A stretch of 64,000 nucleotides of DNA from Micromonospora rosaria (lineage in GTDB: Bacteria; Actinomycetota; Actinomycetes; Mycobacteriales; Micromonosporaceae). Position 1 is the stretch's first letter, and every line of letters begins with the position of its first letter. Shown here piece after piece: positions 52,348 through 61,227 of the stretch. The translations under genes and the position numbers were made by a program. The stretch spans positions 79,121-143,120 of the forward strand of contig NZ_LRQV01000002.1 in NCBI RefSeq assembly GCF_001567585.1, given 5' to 3'. Below the pieces are notes generated by a model. The model did no database searches. It saw only the letters and a list, made by a program, of their open reading frames with translations, and had not been told where the DNA came from.

Positions 52348-52504
52348 CCCGTCCTCGACCGGGCCGTCGCCATGGTGCACCGGGAATCCATGCGTGGTCA
52401 TCTGGCCGCCGGGCAACGAGGCCGGCACGGGCAGCAGTTTCGTCACCATGCGTAACTGGATCCGGTGGACCGACCCGACCCGGATCATCCAGCACCGGGG
52501 CGAC
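52348..52504 (+). pseudogene. GH2 beta-galactosidase/glycosidase remnant, frameshifted
   Basis: From 52394 the frame reads VVIWPPGNEAGTGSSFVTMR and NWIRWTDPTRIIQHRGD. This corresponds to the GH2 active-site block (VI-x-WSLGNEAG-x-G, then W-x-x-x-DPTRP-x-x-x-EG) including the acid/base Glu in GNEAG. WSLGNE has become WPPGNE. Just upstream, in another frame, VLDRAVAMVHRES resembles the helix before it (R-x-x-x-MV-x-RD). Only about 155 bp remain, with no full-length gene on either side. It is a fragment left after deletion. Confidence 0.6.
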
Positions 52505-52643
52505 ACCCGACCTTCTCCGGCAACCCCGACCGGCGTTCCCACCTCCAGCGCGGCCGAGCCCCGGCCGGAGCCGGCCCGGCGGAGCCGCCGAGGGTTGTTA
52601 CGGGGACATTTCGGATCAGTCTCGCCAGAAACCTTGACGATCG

Positions 52644-52659
52644 ATGTTAACGCTCACAT
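52644..52659. promoter_or_regulatory. LacI-type operator, site 4 (first GH43 gene)
   Basis: ATGTTAACGCTCACAT, the best copy of the shared palindrome, 39-54 bases upstream of the GH43 start. It would overlap the promoter and repress by occlusion. Confidence 0.75.
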
Positions 52660-52697
52660 CATAGTGACTCCCGCAATGCTCGCGTCTGGAGCTCGCC

Positions 52698-55286
52698 ATG
52701 CAGGTGTCCCACGGCCCTCCTGTCTCCCCCCGCCAAACCCGGTCCCGCCTGGGAAAAGCCGCCGTCGCGGTCCGGGCGCTGATCCCCTCGCCGGGCCGCC
52801 TCCGACCCCCGCCGGGCCCGCGCCCGTCCCGCCGCATGCGCGCGGTCTCAATCCTGGCGGCGGGCGTGCTCCTCGGGGCCGGCCTGGTGTCCCCCGGTAA
52901 CCCGGCGCACGCCGCCGATCCCTGGTCGCCCCGCCCGTCGTACACGTCGACCGACCGGGGCGACGGCACGTACACGGTGCCGCTGCTGCGCGCCGACGTG
53001 CCGGACATCGGCGTGGAGCGGGTCCCGGCCGCCGAGAACGCCGAGGGCCGGGACATCTACTACATGATCAGCACGACGATGCACCTGAGCCCCGGTGCGC
53101 CGATCATGAAGTCGTACGACCTGGTGAACTGGGAGATCGTCAACTACGTCTTCGACCGGGCGAGCATCGGCGACTCGTTCTCGCTGCGCAACGGCCAGAA
53201 CTCGTACGGCCAGGGCCAGTGGGCGTCGTCGCTGCGGTACCACGACGGCATGTTCTACGTCGCCTTCAACACCAACAACCTCGGCGGCGCGTACATCTAC
53301 CGCACCGACGACATCGAGAACGGGGCGTGGCAGCGCACCGCCCTCGGCCGGGGCCTGCACGACCCGTCGCTCTTCTTCGACGTCGACGGCACGCCGTACA
53401 TCTTCTACGGCAACGCGAACATCAGCGCGGTACGGCTCAACCCCGGGTTGACCGCCATCGTGCAGGACTACCCGAACGTCTTCACCGCGAACGACTACGC
53501 GGGCCAGCCCTTCATCGGCGGCCTCTTCGAGGGCGCCCAGTTCTCCTACATCAACGGCCACTACTACGTGGTCGTCATCACCTGGCCCTCCGGCCAGGGC
53601 CGCCAGGTGGTCATGCTCCGCTCCCCCGAGCTGCTCGGGCGTCACACCTCCGAGGGCGGGGTGAACACCTACGAGGCACGCGGCGTGCTCAACTCCAACG
53701 GCTTCGCGCAGGGCAGCCTCGTGCCGATCGCGCGGGAGGACGGCCGGACCGACTGGCACGGCATGTTCTTCCGGGACACCTTCCCGATCGGGCGCATCCC
53801 GGCCCTCATCCCGGCCACCTGGTCCGAGGACGGCTGGCCGACCTTCGGCACCAACGGCGTGGTACCGGTGGAGGGCGCGTTCGCCAAGCCGATCACGCTC
53901 AGCCCCGAACAGGAGCGGTTCGAGCGGCAGAAGTCCATCGTGGTCTCGGACGACTTCGCCAACGACGCGCCGCACAAGGCGTACCTGGACGAGGAGTGGA
54001 CCATCCCGCCGCCACCGGTCGCCGGGCAGCCGCTCACCACCGAGCACCCCCACGAGGACGAGATCAGGCCCAACGGGTCGCGGCTGGACATGGCCTGGGA
54101 GTGGAACCACGCCCCGGACAACCGGTACTGGTCGCTGACCGACCGGGCGGGCTGGCTGCGGCTGACCACCGGCAAGGTGGTCACCGGCGACTACGTCTAC
54201 ACCAAGCTCTCCAACCGGGCCGAGCTGGCCTGGTTCGAGGAGGCCCGCAACACGCTCTCGCAGCGGACGTTCGGGCCCCGGCAGTCGGCCGAGACCCGGA
54301 TGGACATCTCCGGGATGAGGGACGGCGACGTCGCGGGCCTGGCCGCCTACAACCGGGGCTTCTCGTACGTGGCGGTCAAGCGCGTCGGCGGGGTGAACAC
54401 CCTCGGCGTGGTCAACCGGGGGCAGCCGTTCGCGGTCGACCTCGACCAGGCGACGCTGGAGAACTTCCTGCCGGGCACGACGGTGCCGCTGGGCGACGCG
54501 ACCGAGGTCCACGTCAAGGCGGACCTCGACTTCGCCGCCCCGACCGGGCAGCTCTGGACGACGTTCCACTACAGCCTCGACGGGTTGACCTGGGCGCAGC
54601 TCGGCAACCGGGTCGGCCCGCAGACCCTCGACGGCAGCCTCGCCCACTTCATGGGGCACCGGGTCGGCTTGTTCACCTACGCCACCCAGCAGCGGGGCGG
54701 GCACGTCGACTTCGACCACTACCTGCTCAGCGACACGCTCACCGCGCAGAACCGGCCGCTGACCACGGCGGCGCTCGACGCGGCCATCGCCTACGCGGCC
54801 ACCCTCGACGAGTCGGACCACCCCGCCGACGCCTGGGCGGCGATGCGGGCGGCGCTCACCGCGGCGACGACGGCACGGGCCGGCCGGTTCGGCACCCAGA
54901 ACCAAATCGACGCGCCGGAACGGGCCCTCAGCTACCAGTTGGCCCGGCTCGCCGTGCTCCGGAGCGCCCCGCCCGAGGTGCCGGTCACGGTCACCGCGCA
55001 GGCCCGGTGTGTCGCCGGTACCGCGTACCTGGCGGTGCAGGCCCGCAACGACCACACCGCGCCGGTCGACGTGGTGCTGGAGACGGCGTACGGCCAACGG
55101 TCGGTGCCGGACGTCGCGCCGGGCGCGAACGCCTACCAGCAGTTCACCACCCGGTCCACGGCAGCCCCGGCCGGTACGGCGACCATCCGGGTCACCGGGA
55201 CGGTCGACGGCAGGGACGTGACGACCGTCCGCGAGGTGGCGTATCCCGCCGTCACCTGCGCCGCCGCCCCCCGGCGGACGCCGTGA
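52698..55286 (+). CDS. Large secreted GH43-family enzyme with C-terminal tail domain
   Basis: 862 residues. The ATG at 52698 has GGAG upstream. A signal peptide follows a long basic leader (MRAVSILAAGVLLGAGLVSP, then GNPAHAA). The five-blade beta-propeller of GH43 begins YTVPLLRADVPDIGVERVPA (catalytic base Asp region) and contains MKSYDLVNWEIVNYVF, LHDPSLFFDVDGTPYIFYG and LFEGAQFSYINGHYYVVV (acid Glu). A C-terminal beta-sandwich of GH43 type follows (about 400-660). A final domain of about 100 residues starting VTVTAQARCVAG is shared with the next gene. It probably removes arabinose or xylose from hemicellulose. The LacI-type site 4 precedes it. The next hydrolase gene is 163 bp downstream. 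Confidence 0.9.
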   Translation: MQVSHGPPVSPRQTRSRLGKAAVAVRALIPSPGRLRPPPGPRPSRRMRAVSILAAGVLLGAGLVSPGNPAHAADPWSPRPSYTSTDRGDGTYTVPLLRADVPDIGVERVPAAENAEGRDIYYMISTTMHLSPGAPIMKSYDLVNWEIVNYVFDRASIGDSFSLRNGQNSYGQGQWASSLRYHDGMFYVAFNTNNLGGAYIYRTDDIENGAWQRTALGRGLHDPSLFFDVDGTPYIFYGNANISAVRLNPGLTAIVQDYPNVFTANDYAGQPFIGGLFEGAQFSYINGHYYVVVITWPSGQGRQVVMLRSPELLGRHTSEGGVNTYEARGVLNSNGFAQGSLVPIAREDGRTDWHGMFFRDTFPIGRIPALIPATWSEDGWPTFGTNGVVPVEGAFAKPITLSPEQERFERQKSIVVSDDFANDAPHKAYLDEEWTIPPPPVAGQPLTTEHPHEDEIRPNGSRLDMAWEWNHAPDNRYWSLTDRAGWLRLTTGKVVTGDYVYTKLSNRAELAWFEEARNTLSQRTFGPRQSAETRMDISGMRDGDVAGLAAYNRGFSYVAVKRVGGVNTLGVVNRGQPFAVDLDQATLENFLPGTTVPLGDATEVHVKADLDFAAPTGQLWTTFHYSLDGLTWAQLGNRVGPQTLDGSLAHFMGHRVGLFTYATQQRGGHVDFDHYLLSDTLTAQNRPLTTAALDAAIAYAATLDESDHPADAWAAMRAALTAATTARAGRFGTQNQIDAPERALSYQLARLAVLRSAPPEVPVTVTAQARCVAGTAYLAVQARNDHTAPVDVVLETAYGQRSVPDVAPGANAYQQFTTRSTAAPAGTATIRVTGTVDGRDVTTVREVAYPAVTCAAAPRRTP

Positions 55287-55449
55287 CCGCGGCCGACGCC
55301 GACGGCGCGGCCGGGCTCCCGGCCCGGCCCTCGTAGCCGGTGGTCGACGTGCCGGGGACCGCGCCGTACCCGGTCGACGTCGTCCCCCGCACCGGCCCCG
55401 GGTCGCCGACGAACTTTCCTGCCCGTCACCACACGAAGGAGGACATCCC

Positions 55450-57864
55450 GTGACACAGCGCCCACGAGGCACGACCCGACGACGGGTCGCCGCGATCGCG
55501 ACGGCCGGCATGATGCTGGCCGGAGCCGTCGCGGCGGCACCGGTGCAGGCCGCCGAGACCGATCTCGTCGTCAACGGCGGATTCGAGAACGGCCTGGCCA
55601 ACTGGTTCGTCAACAACGGCAACGCCACCGACGGCGCCACCCTGTCGCCCACCACGGACGCCTGGTCCGGGTCGGGCGCGGTGCGGGTCACCGACCGGGC
55701 GACGACCGGCTCCGGCCCGATGCAGGACCTCTCCGGCAAGGTGCAGGCCGGGCAGACCTACCGCCTCACCGCCCGGATCAAGTACGAGAACCCGGCCTCG
55801 CCCGCCACCAAGCAGTTCTTCGCCACGATGCACTACGGCGGGTCCACGTACACCAACCTGGTCTCCGTGACCGCGAACCGGGGCCAGTGGGCCCAGTTCG
55901 ACGGGCAGTTCACCGTCCCGGCCAGCCAGAGCGTCTCGACCGCGCGGCTCTTCTTCGAGACGCCCTGGACGAGCAACCCGGCCGCCGATCCGGACCTGCA
56001 CCTGATGGACTTCACCCTCGACGACGTGTCGGTGGTCGGCGCGGCCCCGCCCGCCGCGCCGTCGAAGACCATCGAGGTGGTCGGCAAGCTGCCCGGGGAG
56101 CACAACCCGGTGATCGGCCACAAGTTCGGCGCCGACGGGTACGGCTTCGTCCACGACGGCCGGGTCTACCTCTACCTGACCAACGACACCCAGGGGTACG
56201 CGCCCGACCCGGTCACCGGGATCTCGCCGGCCATCAACTACGGCCACATCAACCAGATCACCGTGCTCTCCACGACCGACATGGTGAACTGGACGGACCA
56301 CGGCGAGATCCAGGTCGCGGGGCCCAACGGCGTCGCGCCGTTCACCACCAACTCGTGGGCGCCCGGCATGGCCAGGAAGGTGGTCGACGGCCAGGAGAAG
56401 TTCTTCCTGTACTACGCCAACGGCGGTGGGTCGAGCAACGTGATCACCGGTGCGTCGCCGGTCGGCCCGTGGACCAGCGAGCGGACCAGCACGCTGATCG
56501 ACGGCCGCACCCCGGGCGCCGAGGCGGTCGCCTGGAAGTTCGACCCGGCCCCGCTGGTGGACGACGACGGCGAGGCGTACCTCTACTTCGGCGGCGGTCC
56601 CGCGTCGACCAGCATGCCGCCGGCCGAACGGTTCAACAACCCGAAGAACCTGCGGGCGATCAGGCTCGGCGACGACATGGTGTCGACCGAGGGCACGGCG
56701 GCGGTGGTGGACGCCCCGGTGGCCTTCGAGGCGGCCCAGGTGTTCAAGCGCGAGGGGAAGTACTACCTGTCGTACTCGTCGCACTTCGGCGGGAACGACT
56801 TCGGTGGCCCGCAGACGCCGCTGCCCGGCTACCCGGGCGGGGGCCAGATCGGCTACATGATCTCCGACGACCCGATGTCGTGGCCGAAGGAGACCTACGC
56901 GGGCGTGCTGTTCCCGAACCAGTCGCAGTTCTTCGGCGCGGGCACCGGCGGCAACAACCACCAGTCGGTGTTCGAGTACGAGGGGCGGCACTACTTCACG
57001 TACCACGCCCCGACGCTGAACAAGCGCATCAACGGCAACACCACCCAGGGGTACCGCAGCCCGCACATCCAGGAGCTGACCTTCACCGAGGACGGCACCA
57101 TCCAGCAGGTCGTCGGCACCTACGCCGGGGTCGACCAGGTCCGCAACTTCGACCCGTACCGGGTCTTCGAGGCGGAGACCTTCGGCTGGAGCAAGGGCGT
57201 CGCCACCGCGAAGATCGACGGCGGGTCGGCCCAGTTCGGCGCCGAGGCGCCCAACCTGGTGGTCCGCGACATCGACAACGGCGACTGGACGGCGCTCTCC
57301 TCGGTCGACTTCGGGGCCGGCGCCGGGAGCCTGACGGCGAAGGTCCGCCCGCTGGTGGCCGGCGGGACGATCCAGCTCCGGCTGGGTGCCGTCACCGCGC
57401 CGGTGGTGGCGACCATCCCGGTCGACGGGCCGCTCGGCGAGTGGACGGAGCTGACCACCGCGCTCGACGGCGTGACCGGTGTGCACGACGTCTACTTCAC
57501 CTACGCCGGGCCGGCGGGCACCGACCTGTTCGAGATCGACACCTGGGCCTTCGCGGCCGGCACCGGCGCGGAACCGCCCGTCACGGTCACCGCCCAGGCC
57601 CGCTGCGTGGGCAGCACCGGGTACGTCGCCGTGCAGGCCCGCAACGACCACGACACGGCGGTGGACGTCGTCCTGGAGACGGCGTACGGCCGGCGGTCGG
57701 TGGCGGACGTCGCACCGGGCGCCCACGCCTTCCAGCAGTTCAGCGCGCGGAGCACGGCGGTCGCGGCCGGCTCGGCGACCGTCCGGGTCACCGGGACGGT
57801 CGACGGTCGGGACGTGACGACCGTCCGCACCGTGCCGTACCCGGCCATCGCCTGCGGTGGCTGA
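55450..57864 (+). CDS. Secreted CBM4/9-GH43-CBM6 enzyme with shared C-terminal tail
   Basis: 804 residues from a GTG with AAGGAGGA upstream. The signal peptide ends near VQAAE. An N-terminal CBM4/9-like module (LVVNGGFENGLANWFVNNGN ... LDDVSVVG, about 38-197) precedes the GH43 propeller. The propeller has HNPVIGHKFGADGYGFVHDG, MVNWTDHGEIQV, SWAPGMARK, FDPAPLVDDDGEAYLYFGGG, VAFEAAQVFKREGKYYLSYS and RSPHIQELTF. A CBM6-type domain (YRVFEAETFGWSKGV ...) and the tail VTVTAQARCVGS...YPAIACGG complete it. XynD-like arabinoxylan arabinofuranohydrolases have this layout. It presumably acts on the same polymers as the other island enzymes. Confidence 0.92.
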   Translation: MTQRPRGTTRRRVAAIATAGMMLAGAVAAAPVQAAETDLVVNGGFENGLANWFVNNGNATDGATLSPTTDAWSGSGAVRVTDRATTGSGPMQDLSGKVQAGQTYRLTARIKYENPASPATKQFFATMHYGGSTYTNLVSVTANRGQWAQFDGQFTVPASQSVSTARLFFETPWTSNPAADPDLHLMDFTLDDVSVVGAAPPAAPSKTIEVVGKLPGEHNPVIGHKFGADGYGFVHDGRVYLYLTNDTQGYAPDPVTGISPAINYGHINQITVLSTTDMVNWTDHGEIQVAGPNGVAPFTTNSWAPGMARKVVDGQEKFFLYYANGGGSSNVITGASPVGPWTSERTSTLIDGRTPGAEAVAWKFDPAPLVDDDGEAYLYFGGGPASTSMPPAERFNNPKNLRAIRLGDDMVSTEGTAAVVDAPVAFEAAQVFKREGKYYLSYSSHFGGNDFGGPQTPLPGYPGGGQIGYMISDDPMSWPKETYAGVLFPNQSQFFGAGTGGNNHQSVFEYEGRHYFTYHAPTLNKRINGNTTQGYRSPHIQELTFTEDGTIQQVVGTYAGVDQVRNFDPYRVFEAETFGWSKGVATAKIDGGSAQFGAEAPNLVVRDIDNGDWTALSSVDFGAGAGSLTAKVRPLVAGGTIQLRLGAVTAPVVATIPVDGPLGEWTELTTALDGVTGVHDVYFTYAGPAGTDLFEIDTWAFAAGTGAEPPVTVTAQARCVGSTGYVAVQARNDHDTAVDVVLETAYGRRSVADVAPGAHAFQQFSARSTAVAAGSATVRVTGTVDGRDVTTVRTVPYPAIACGG

Positions 57865-57907
57865 CCCACCCCACCACCTGACCACGACCGAGCACAGGGA
57901 GCAGCGG

Positions 57908-58537
57908 ATGAAGACATGGAGTCACAGACGGTTGGCGGCGGCCGGCACAGCGGGTGCGCTGCTGGTCGGGACGGTGGCGATGCCGTCGCCCGCCCGGGCC
58001 GAGCCCGGCGGCGGCGACGTGACGGTGACGGTGGAGATCGACGAGATCACCGAGCCGGGAGTGCTCGCGATGTCGATCGCCGGCGACTCGGTGACGCTCT
58101 CCGAGGACGGTTCGACGCTGCTGGTCCGCCAGTTCGTCGGCGGCCTGCCGACGGTGACGGTCACCGACACCCGGCGGCCCGACGAGGTGCCGGAGCAGGC
58201 GGCGTGGGCGGTGCTGGGCAGCGCGACCGACTTCGTCGGACGCGACGGTCAGGCGCCGATCGGCGCCGGGCACCTGGGCTGGAAGCCACGGCTGATCGAC
58301 GGTGGCGACACCGGACTGGTCAGCGAGGGTGAAGAGGTCGTCACCGTGCTCGACGAGCCGACGCAGCCGGGCAACAACTCGGGTCTGGTCGACCAGGAGC
58401 TGCTCGTCTCCACCTTCGACTCCAGGACGGTCGCCGGTGCCGCGTACTCGGTGGACGCGGACCTGTTCCTGCGGACCCCGGCGGACGTGGCCGCCGGTGC
58501 GTACACCTCGACCCTGACGCTGTCCCTGTTCGAGTGA
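57908..58537 (+). CDS. Secreted beta-rich protein of unknown function
   Basis: 209 residues; the ATG follows an AGGGAGCAG ribosome site 43 bp after the GH43 stop, so co-transcription is likely. The signal peptide is WSHRRLAAAGTAGALLVGTV with cleavage near ARAEP. The mature protein is Thr/Val/Gly-rich, with many short beta segments (DVTVTVEIDEITEPGVLAMS, LVRQFVGGLPTVTVTDTR, WAVLGSATDFVG, LGWKPRLIDGG, GAYTSTLTLSLFE). The start and end resemble WxL-type surface domains, but no clear WxL pair is seen. It may bind wall or polysaccharide. There are no catalytic motifs and no cysteines in the mature part. Confidence 0.65.
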   Translation: MKTWSHRRLAAAGTAGALLVGTVAMPSPARAEPGGGDVTVTVEIDEITEPGVLAMSIAGDSVTLSEDGSTLLVRQFVGGLPTVTVTDTRRPDEVPEQAAWAVLGSATDFVGRDGQAPIGAGHLGWKPRLIDGGDTGLVSEGEEVVTVLDEPTQPGNNSGLVDQELLVSTFDSRTVAGAAYSVDADLFLRTPADVAAGAYTSTLTLSLFE

Positions 58538-58608
58538 GCCGGCCGGGTGGGGCCGTGGCGGCGGCCCCACCCGTACCGTCCCGGGGGCCGGCCGGCGACC
58601 CGGCCGCC

Positions 58609-59433
58609 TCAGGGTGCGTACGCGGCGAGCAGGGACAGCCGCTCGGCGTCGGCGCTGCCGGGCGCGGCGGTGTAGGCGATCAGGATCGGCCCGGTACGCC
58701 CCGGGGGCGTGTAGGCGTCCCAGTCCAGGTGCAGCTCGCCGACCTGCGGATGCCGGAACGTCTTGCTGCCGTTGACCGACTCGCGCACGTCGTGGCGGGC
58801 CCAGAGCCTGCGGAACTCCTCGCTGCGGATGGTGAGCGTGCCGACGATCTCCTGGGCCCGGGGGTGCTCCGGGTCGGCGGCGACCGCGGCGCGCAGGAAG
58901 CCCAGGTAGTCCAGCACCGTCTCCCGCCAGCCGGTGCACCGGCCGTGCACCTCGGCGTGGGTGAACATGTCGATCAGCGCGTTGCCCGGCCCGATGCCCG
59001 GGTAGAGCGCGGCGGCCATCCCGTTCCAGGCGAGCAGGTCCAGGTGACGACTGACCACCACGGCCGGGGTGTGCAGGCTGTGCAGCAGCCGGCGGGTGCT
59101 CTCCGGGACCGTCTCGCGGGTCCGCCGCCGGGGTCTCGGCGGGCGCTGCGCCCGGCGGGCGAGGGCGAGCAGGTGCCGGGTCTCCTCCGCGTTCAGGGCG
59201 AGGGCACGGGCGATGCCGGTCAGCACGTCGGCGGAGGGACGCACGTCCCGGCCCTGTTCCAGGCGCTGGTAGTAGTCGGTGCTCACCCCGGCGAGGAGGG
59301 CCAACTCCTCCCGGCGCAGACCGGCGACCCGACGGCGGGGGCCGGGCGCCAGACCGATGTCCTCCGGGCGCAGCCGGGACCGCCGGTTCCGCAGGAAGTC
59401 AGCCAACTCGCGCGCGTAGGCCGTGGTCGTCAC
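58609..59433 (-). CDS. XRE-family regulator with MmyB-like ligand domain
   Basis: A 274-residue regulator from a GTG at 59433. The HTH is ELADFLRNRRSRLRPEDIGL, RVAGLRREELALLAGVSTDY, YQRLEQGRDVRPSADVLTGI. The MmyB domain has LLHSLHTPAVVVSRHLDLLA, WNGMAAALYPGI, FRRLWARHDVRES and HPQVGELHLDWDAYTPPG. It is divergent from an SDR gene with a 103-bp gap holding GGGTAGGTCCC and GGGTCCCTACC, an imperfect inverted repeat that could be its operator. This family commonly represses or activates the adjacent SDR. It is related to, but not close in sequence to, the regulator at 33800. Confidence 0.9.
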   Translation of the reverse strand: MTTTAYARELADFLRNRRSRLRPEDIGLAPGPRRRVAGLRREELALLAGVSTDYYQRLEQGRDVRPSADVLTGIARALALNAEETRHLLALARRAQRPPRPRRRTRETVPESTRRLLHSLHTPAVVVSRHLDLLAWNGMAAALYPGIGPGNALIDMFTHAEVHGRCTGWRETVLDYLGFLRAAVAADPEHPRAQEIVGTLTIRSEEFRRLWARHDVRESVNGSKTFRHPQVGELHLDWDAYTPPGRTGPILIAYTAAPGSADAERLSLLAAYAP

Positions 59434-59536
59434 GACATCCAGTGTGCCGCCGCGATCCCGTCGCAGGGTAGGTCCCGTGGTCCCAGGTCGGCCAGGTCTC
59501 TCCGGCCGTCGGCGCGGGTCCCTACCGTCCCGGGAC

Positions 59537-60451
59537 ATGCAGACGTGGACCGAAGACCTGATCCCCGACCAGCACGGCCGACGCGCGGTGGTGACCGGGG
59601 CGAACTCCGGCGTGGGGCGGGTCACCGCGATGGAGTTGGCCCGGCACGGGGCCGCCGTGGTGCTCGCGGTACGCGACGTGGCGGCGGGCGAGGAGACGGC
59701 CGCCACGATCCGGCGGGCCGCACCGGGCGCCGAGGTCGAGGTCCGGGCGCTGGACCTGGCCTCGCTCGCCTCGATCCGGGCCTTCGCCGAGGACCTGACC
59801 GGCCCCCTCGACCTCCTGGTGAACAACGCCGGGGTGGCGTTGACCGGTGCCCGCCCGCCCCTGACCGTGGACGGGTTCGACCCGCAGATGGGCACCAACG
59901 CGCTCGGGCCGTACGCGCTGACCGGGCTCCTGCTCGACAGGCTGACCGCCGGCACGGCCGCCCGGGTGGTCACCGTGTCGTCGATCGTGCACCGGCGGCG
60001 CGGCCTCGACCTGGGTGACCTGATGTCCGAGCGGTCCTACACCGGGCCCCGGGCGTACTCGCTGTCCAAGCTCGTCGCCACCATCCTCGGCCTGGAACTG
60101 GACCGCCGGCTGCGCGCCGCGGGATCACCGGTGATCAGCGTGCTCGCCCACCCCGGCATGACCCACACCAACCTCACCCCGCGCGCGTTGGCCAACCGGA
60201 ACGCGCTGCTGCGCGCCGTGGGCCGGCTCAACCCGCTGCTGGTCAGCCCGGTGCGGGAGGGCGCCCGGCCGCAACTGTGCGCGGCGACCGCCCCCGGGGT
60301 ACGCGGGGGGCAGTTCTTCGGGCCACGCGGCTTCCAGGAGATCCGGGGACCGGTCACCGAGGTACGCGCGAGCGCGCCGGCCCGCGACCCGGGGAACGGG
60401 CGGCGGATGTGGGCGCAGGCGGCCCGGCTCACCGGCGTCGCGTACCTCTGA
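59537..60451 (+). CDS. SDR oxidoreductase (retinol-dehydrogenase-like)
   Basis: A 304-residue SDR beginning MQTWTEDLIPDQHGRRAVVT. The cofactor motif is TGANSGVG, then VRDVAAGEETA, LDLASLASIRAFAEDL, NNAGVAL, the Ser in VTVSSIVHRR and Tyr-Lys in AYSLSKLVATI. This is the pattern of atypical long SDRs similar to protochlorophyllide/retinol dehydrogenases. Its substrate is unknown, likely a small ketone, aldehyde or xenobiotic. No ribosome site precedes the ATG, so the transcript may be leaderless. Control by the divergent XRE regulator is expected. Confidence 0.88.
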   Translation: MQTWTEDLIPDQHGRRAVVTGANSGVGRVTAMELARHGAAVVLAVRDVAAGEETAATIRRAAPGAEVEVRALDLASLASIRAFAEDLTGPLDLLVNNAGVALTGARPPLTVDGFDPQMGTNALGPYALTGLLLDRLTAGTAARVVTVSSIVHRRRGLDLGDLMSERSYTGPRAYSLSKLVATILGLELDRRLRAAGSPVISVLAHPGMTHTNLTPRALANRNALLRAVGRLNPLLVSPVREGARPQLCAATAPGVRGGQFFGPRGFQEIRGPVTEVRASAPARDPGNGRRMWAQAARLTGVAYL

Positions 60452-60528
60452 GACCCGGTCCGACCTGCGCACACCGTCTCCGGTCGGGGGGGGCCGGCGG
60501 CCCCGCCACGGTTTGTATGCTCGGCCAC

Positions 60529-60969
60529 ATGACCGTGGTGCGGATGGACAACGTCGCCGTCGTCGTCGACGACCTGGAGGCCGCCGTCGCCTTCTTCACC
60601 GACCTCGGCCTGGAACCCGAAGGCCAGGCGCGGATCGAAGGCCCCTGGGCGGACCGTACCGTCGGGCTCGACGGCCTCCGCAGCGACATCGTGCTGATGC
60701 GGACCCCGGACGGCCACGGCAGGCTGGAGCTGACGAAATACCACACCCCGGCCCCGGTCGGCGCCGGGTCACCGCCTCCACCGCCGAACACGCTGGGCCT
60801 GCACCGGGTCATGTTCACCGTCGACGACATCGACGCCACCATCGCCCGCCTGCGCACCCACGACGCCGAACTCCTCGGCGAGGTGGTGCGGTACGAGAAC
60901 GCCTATCGGCTCTGTTACCTTCGCGGCCCGGCGGGCATCATCGTCGCGCTGGCCGAACAGATCGGCTGA
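60529..60969 (+). CDS. VOC (glyoxalase/bleomycin-resistance fold) protein
   Basis: 146 residues with the two beta-alpha-beta-beta-beta units of the vicinal-oxygen-chelate fold: RMDNVAVVVDDLEAAVAFFT and DLGLE, then HRVMFTVDDIDATIARLRTH and RLCYLRGPAGIIVALAEQIG. The end matches the usual metal-Glu strand (GIIVALAEQ). Such proteins are isomerases, dioxygenases or drug-binding proteins. It lies 77 bp after the SDR in the same direction and may be co-transcribed. No specific substrate can be assigned. Confidence 0.88.
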   Translation: MTVVRMDNVAVVVDDLEAAVAFFTDLGLEPEGQARIEGPWADRTVGLDGLRSDIVLMRTPDGHGRLELTKYHTPAPVGAGSPPPPPNTLGLHRVMFTVDDIDATIARLRTHDAELLGEVVRYENAYRLCYLRGPAGIIVALAEQIG

Positions 60970-61227
60970 TCCGGCGATTGGGTGTGCGAATGACGTCCCA
61001 GCTCCCGCACGGCGGGCTGCGGTAACGGGCCGCGCACCACACCGCACCCACCGTGTCGATTCCCGGCGGGAAGCGACGATTTTCGTCGCTGAGTTCGGAT
61101 CCCGTCGATGTGAAAACGTGGTCGTGAAGTGCTCGCCACGGCAGTGTTTTGTGCTTCCTCATTGGTTGTGGGGGTCGCGCCGGTTATTGTGCTGGGCGGA
61201 CTCATCGAAGTGCGGAAGGAATAGCAC

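Larger units (their letters stand above)
51818..52697. other. 880-bp degraded region
   Basis: No intact gene is supported. It contains a leftward promoter at 52066-52095, LacI-type sites at 52264 and 52644, and a GH2 remnant at 52348-52504. Base composition swings between AT-rich promoter patches and ordinary coding-like GC. It looks like the scar of deletions between a transport operon (left) and hydrolase genes (right). Confidence 0.6.

Noticed and set aside
52848..57885. Two very long minus-strand frames (over 800 codons) opposite the GH43 genes
   Set aside because: Low-complexity Val/Arg/Gly translations with no family motif; the plus strand encodes complete GH43 enzymes.
59467..59530. 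Imperfect inverted repeat between the XRE regulator and SDR
   Set aside because: Arms are mismatched and far apart; noted in the gene entry but not listed as an operator.
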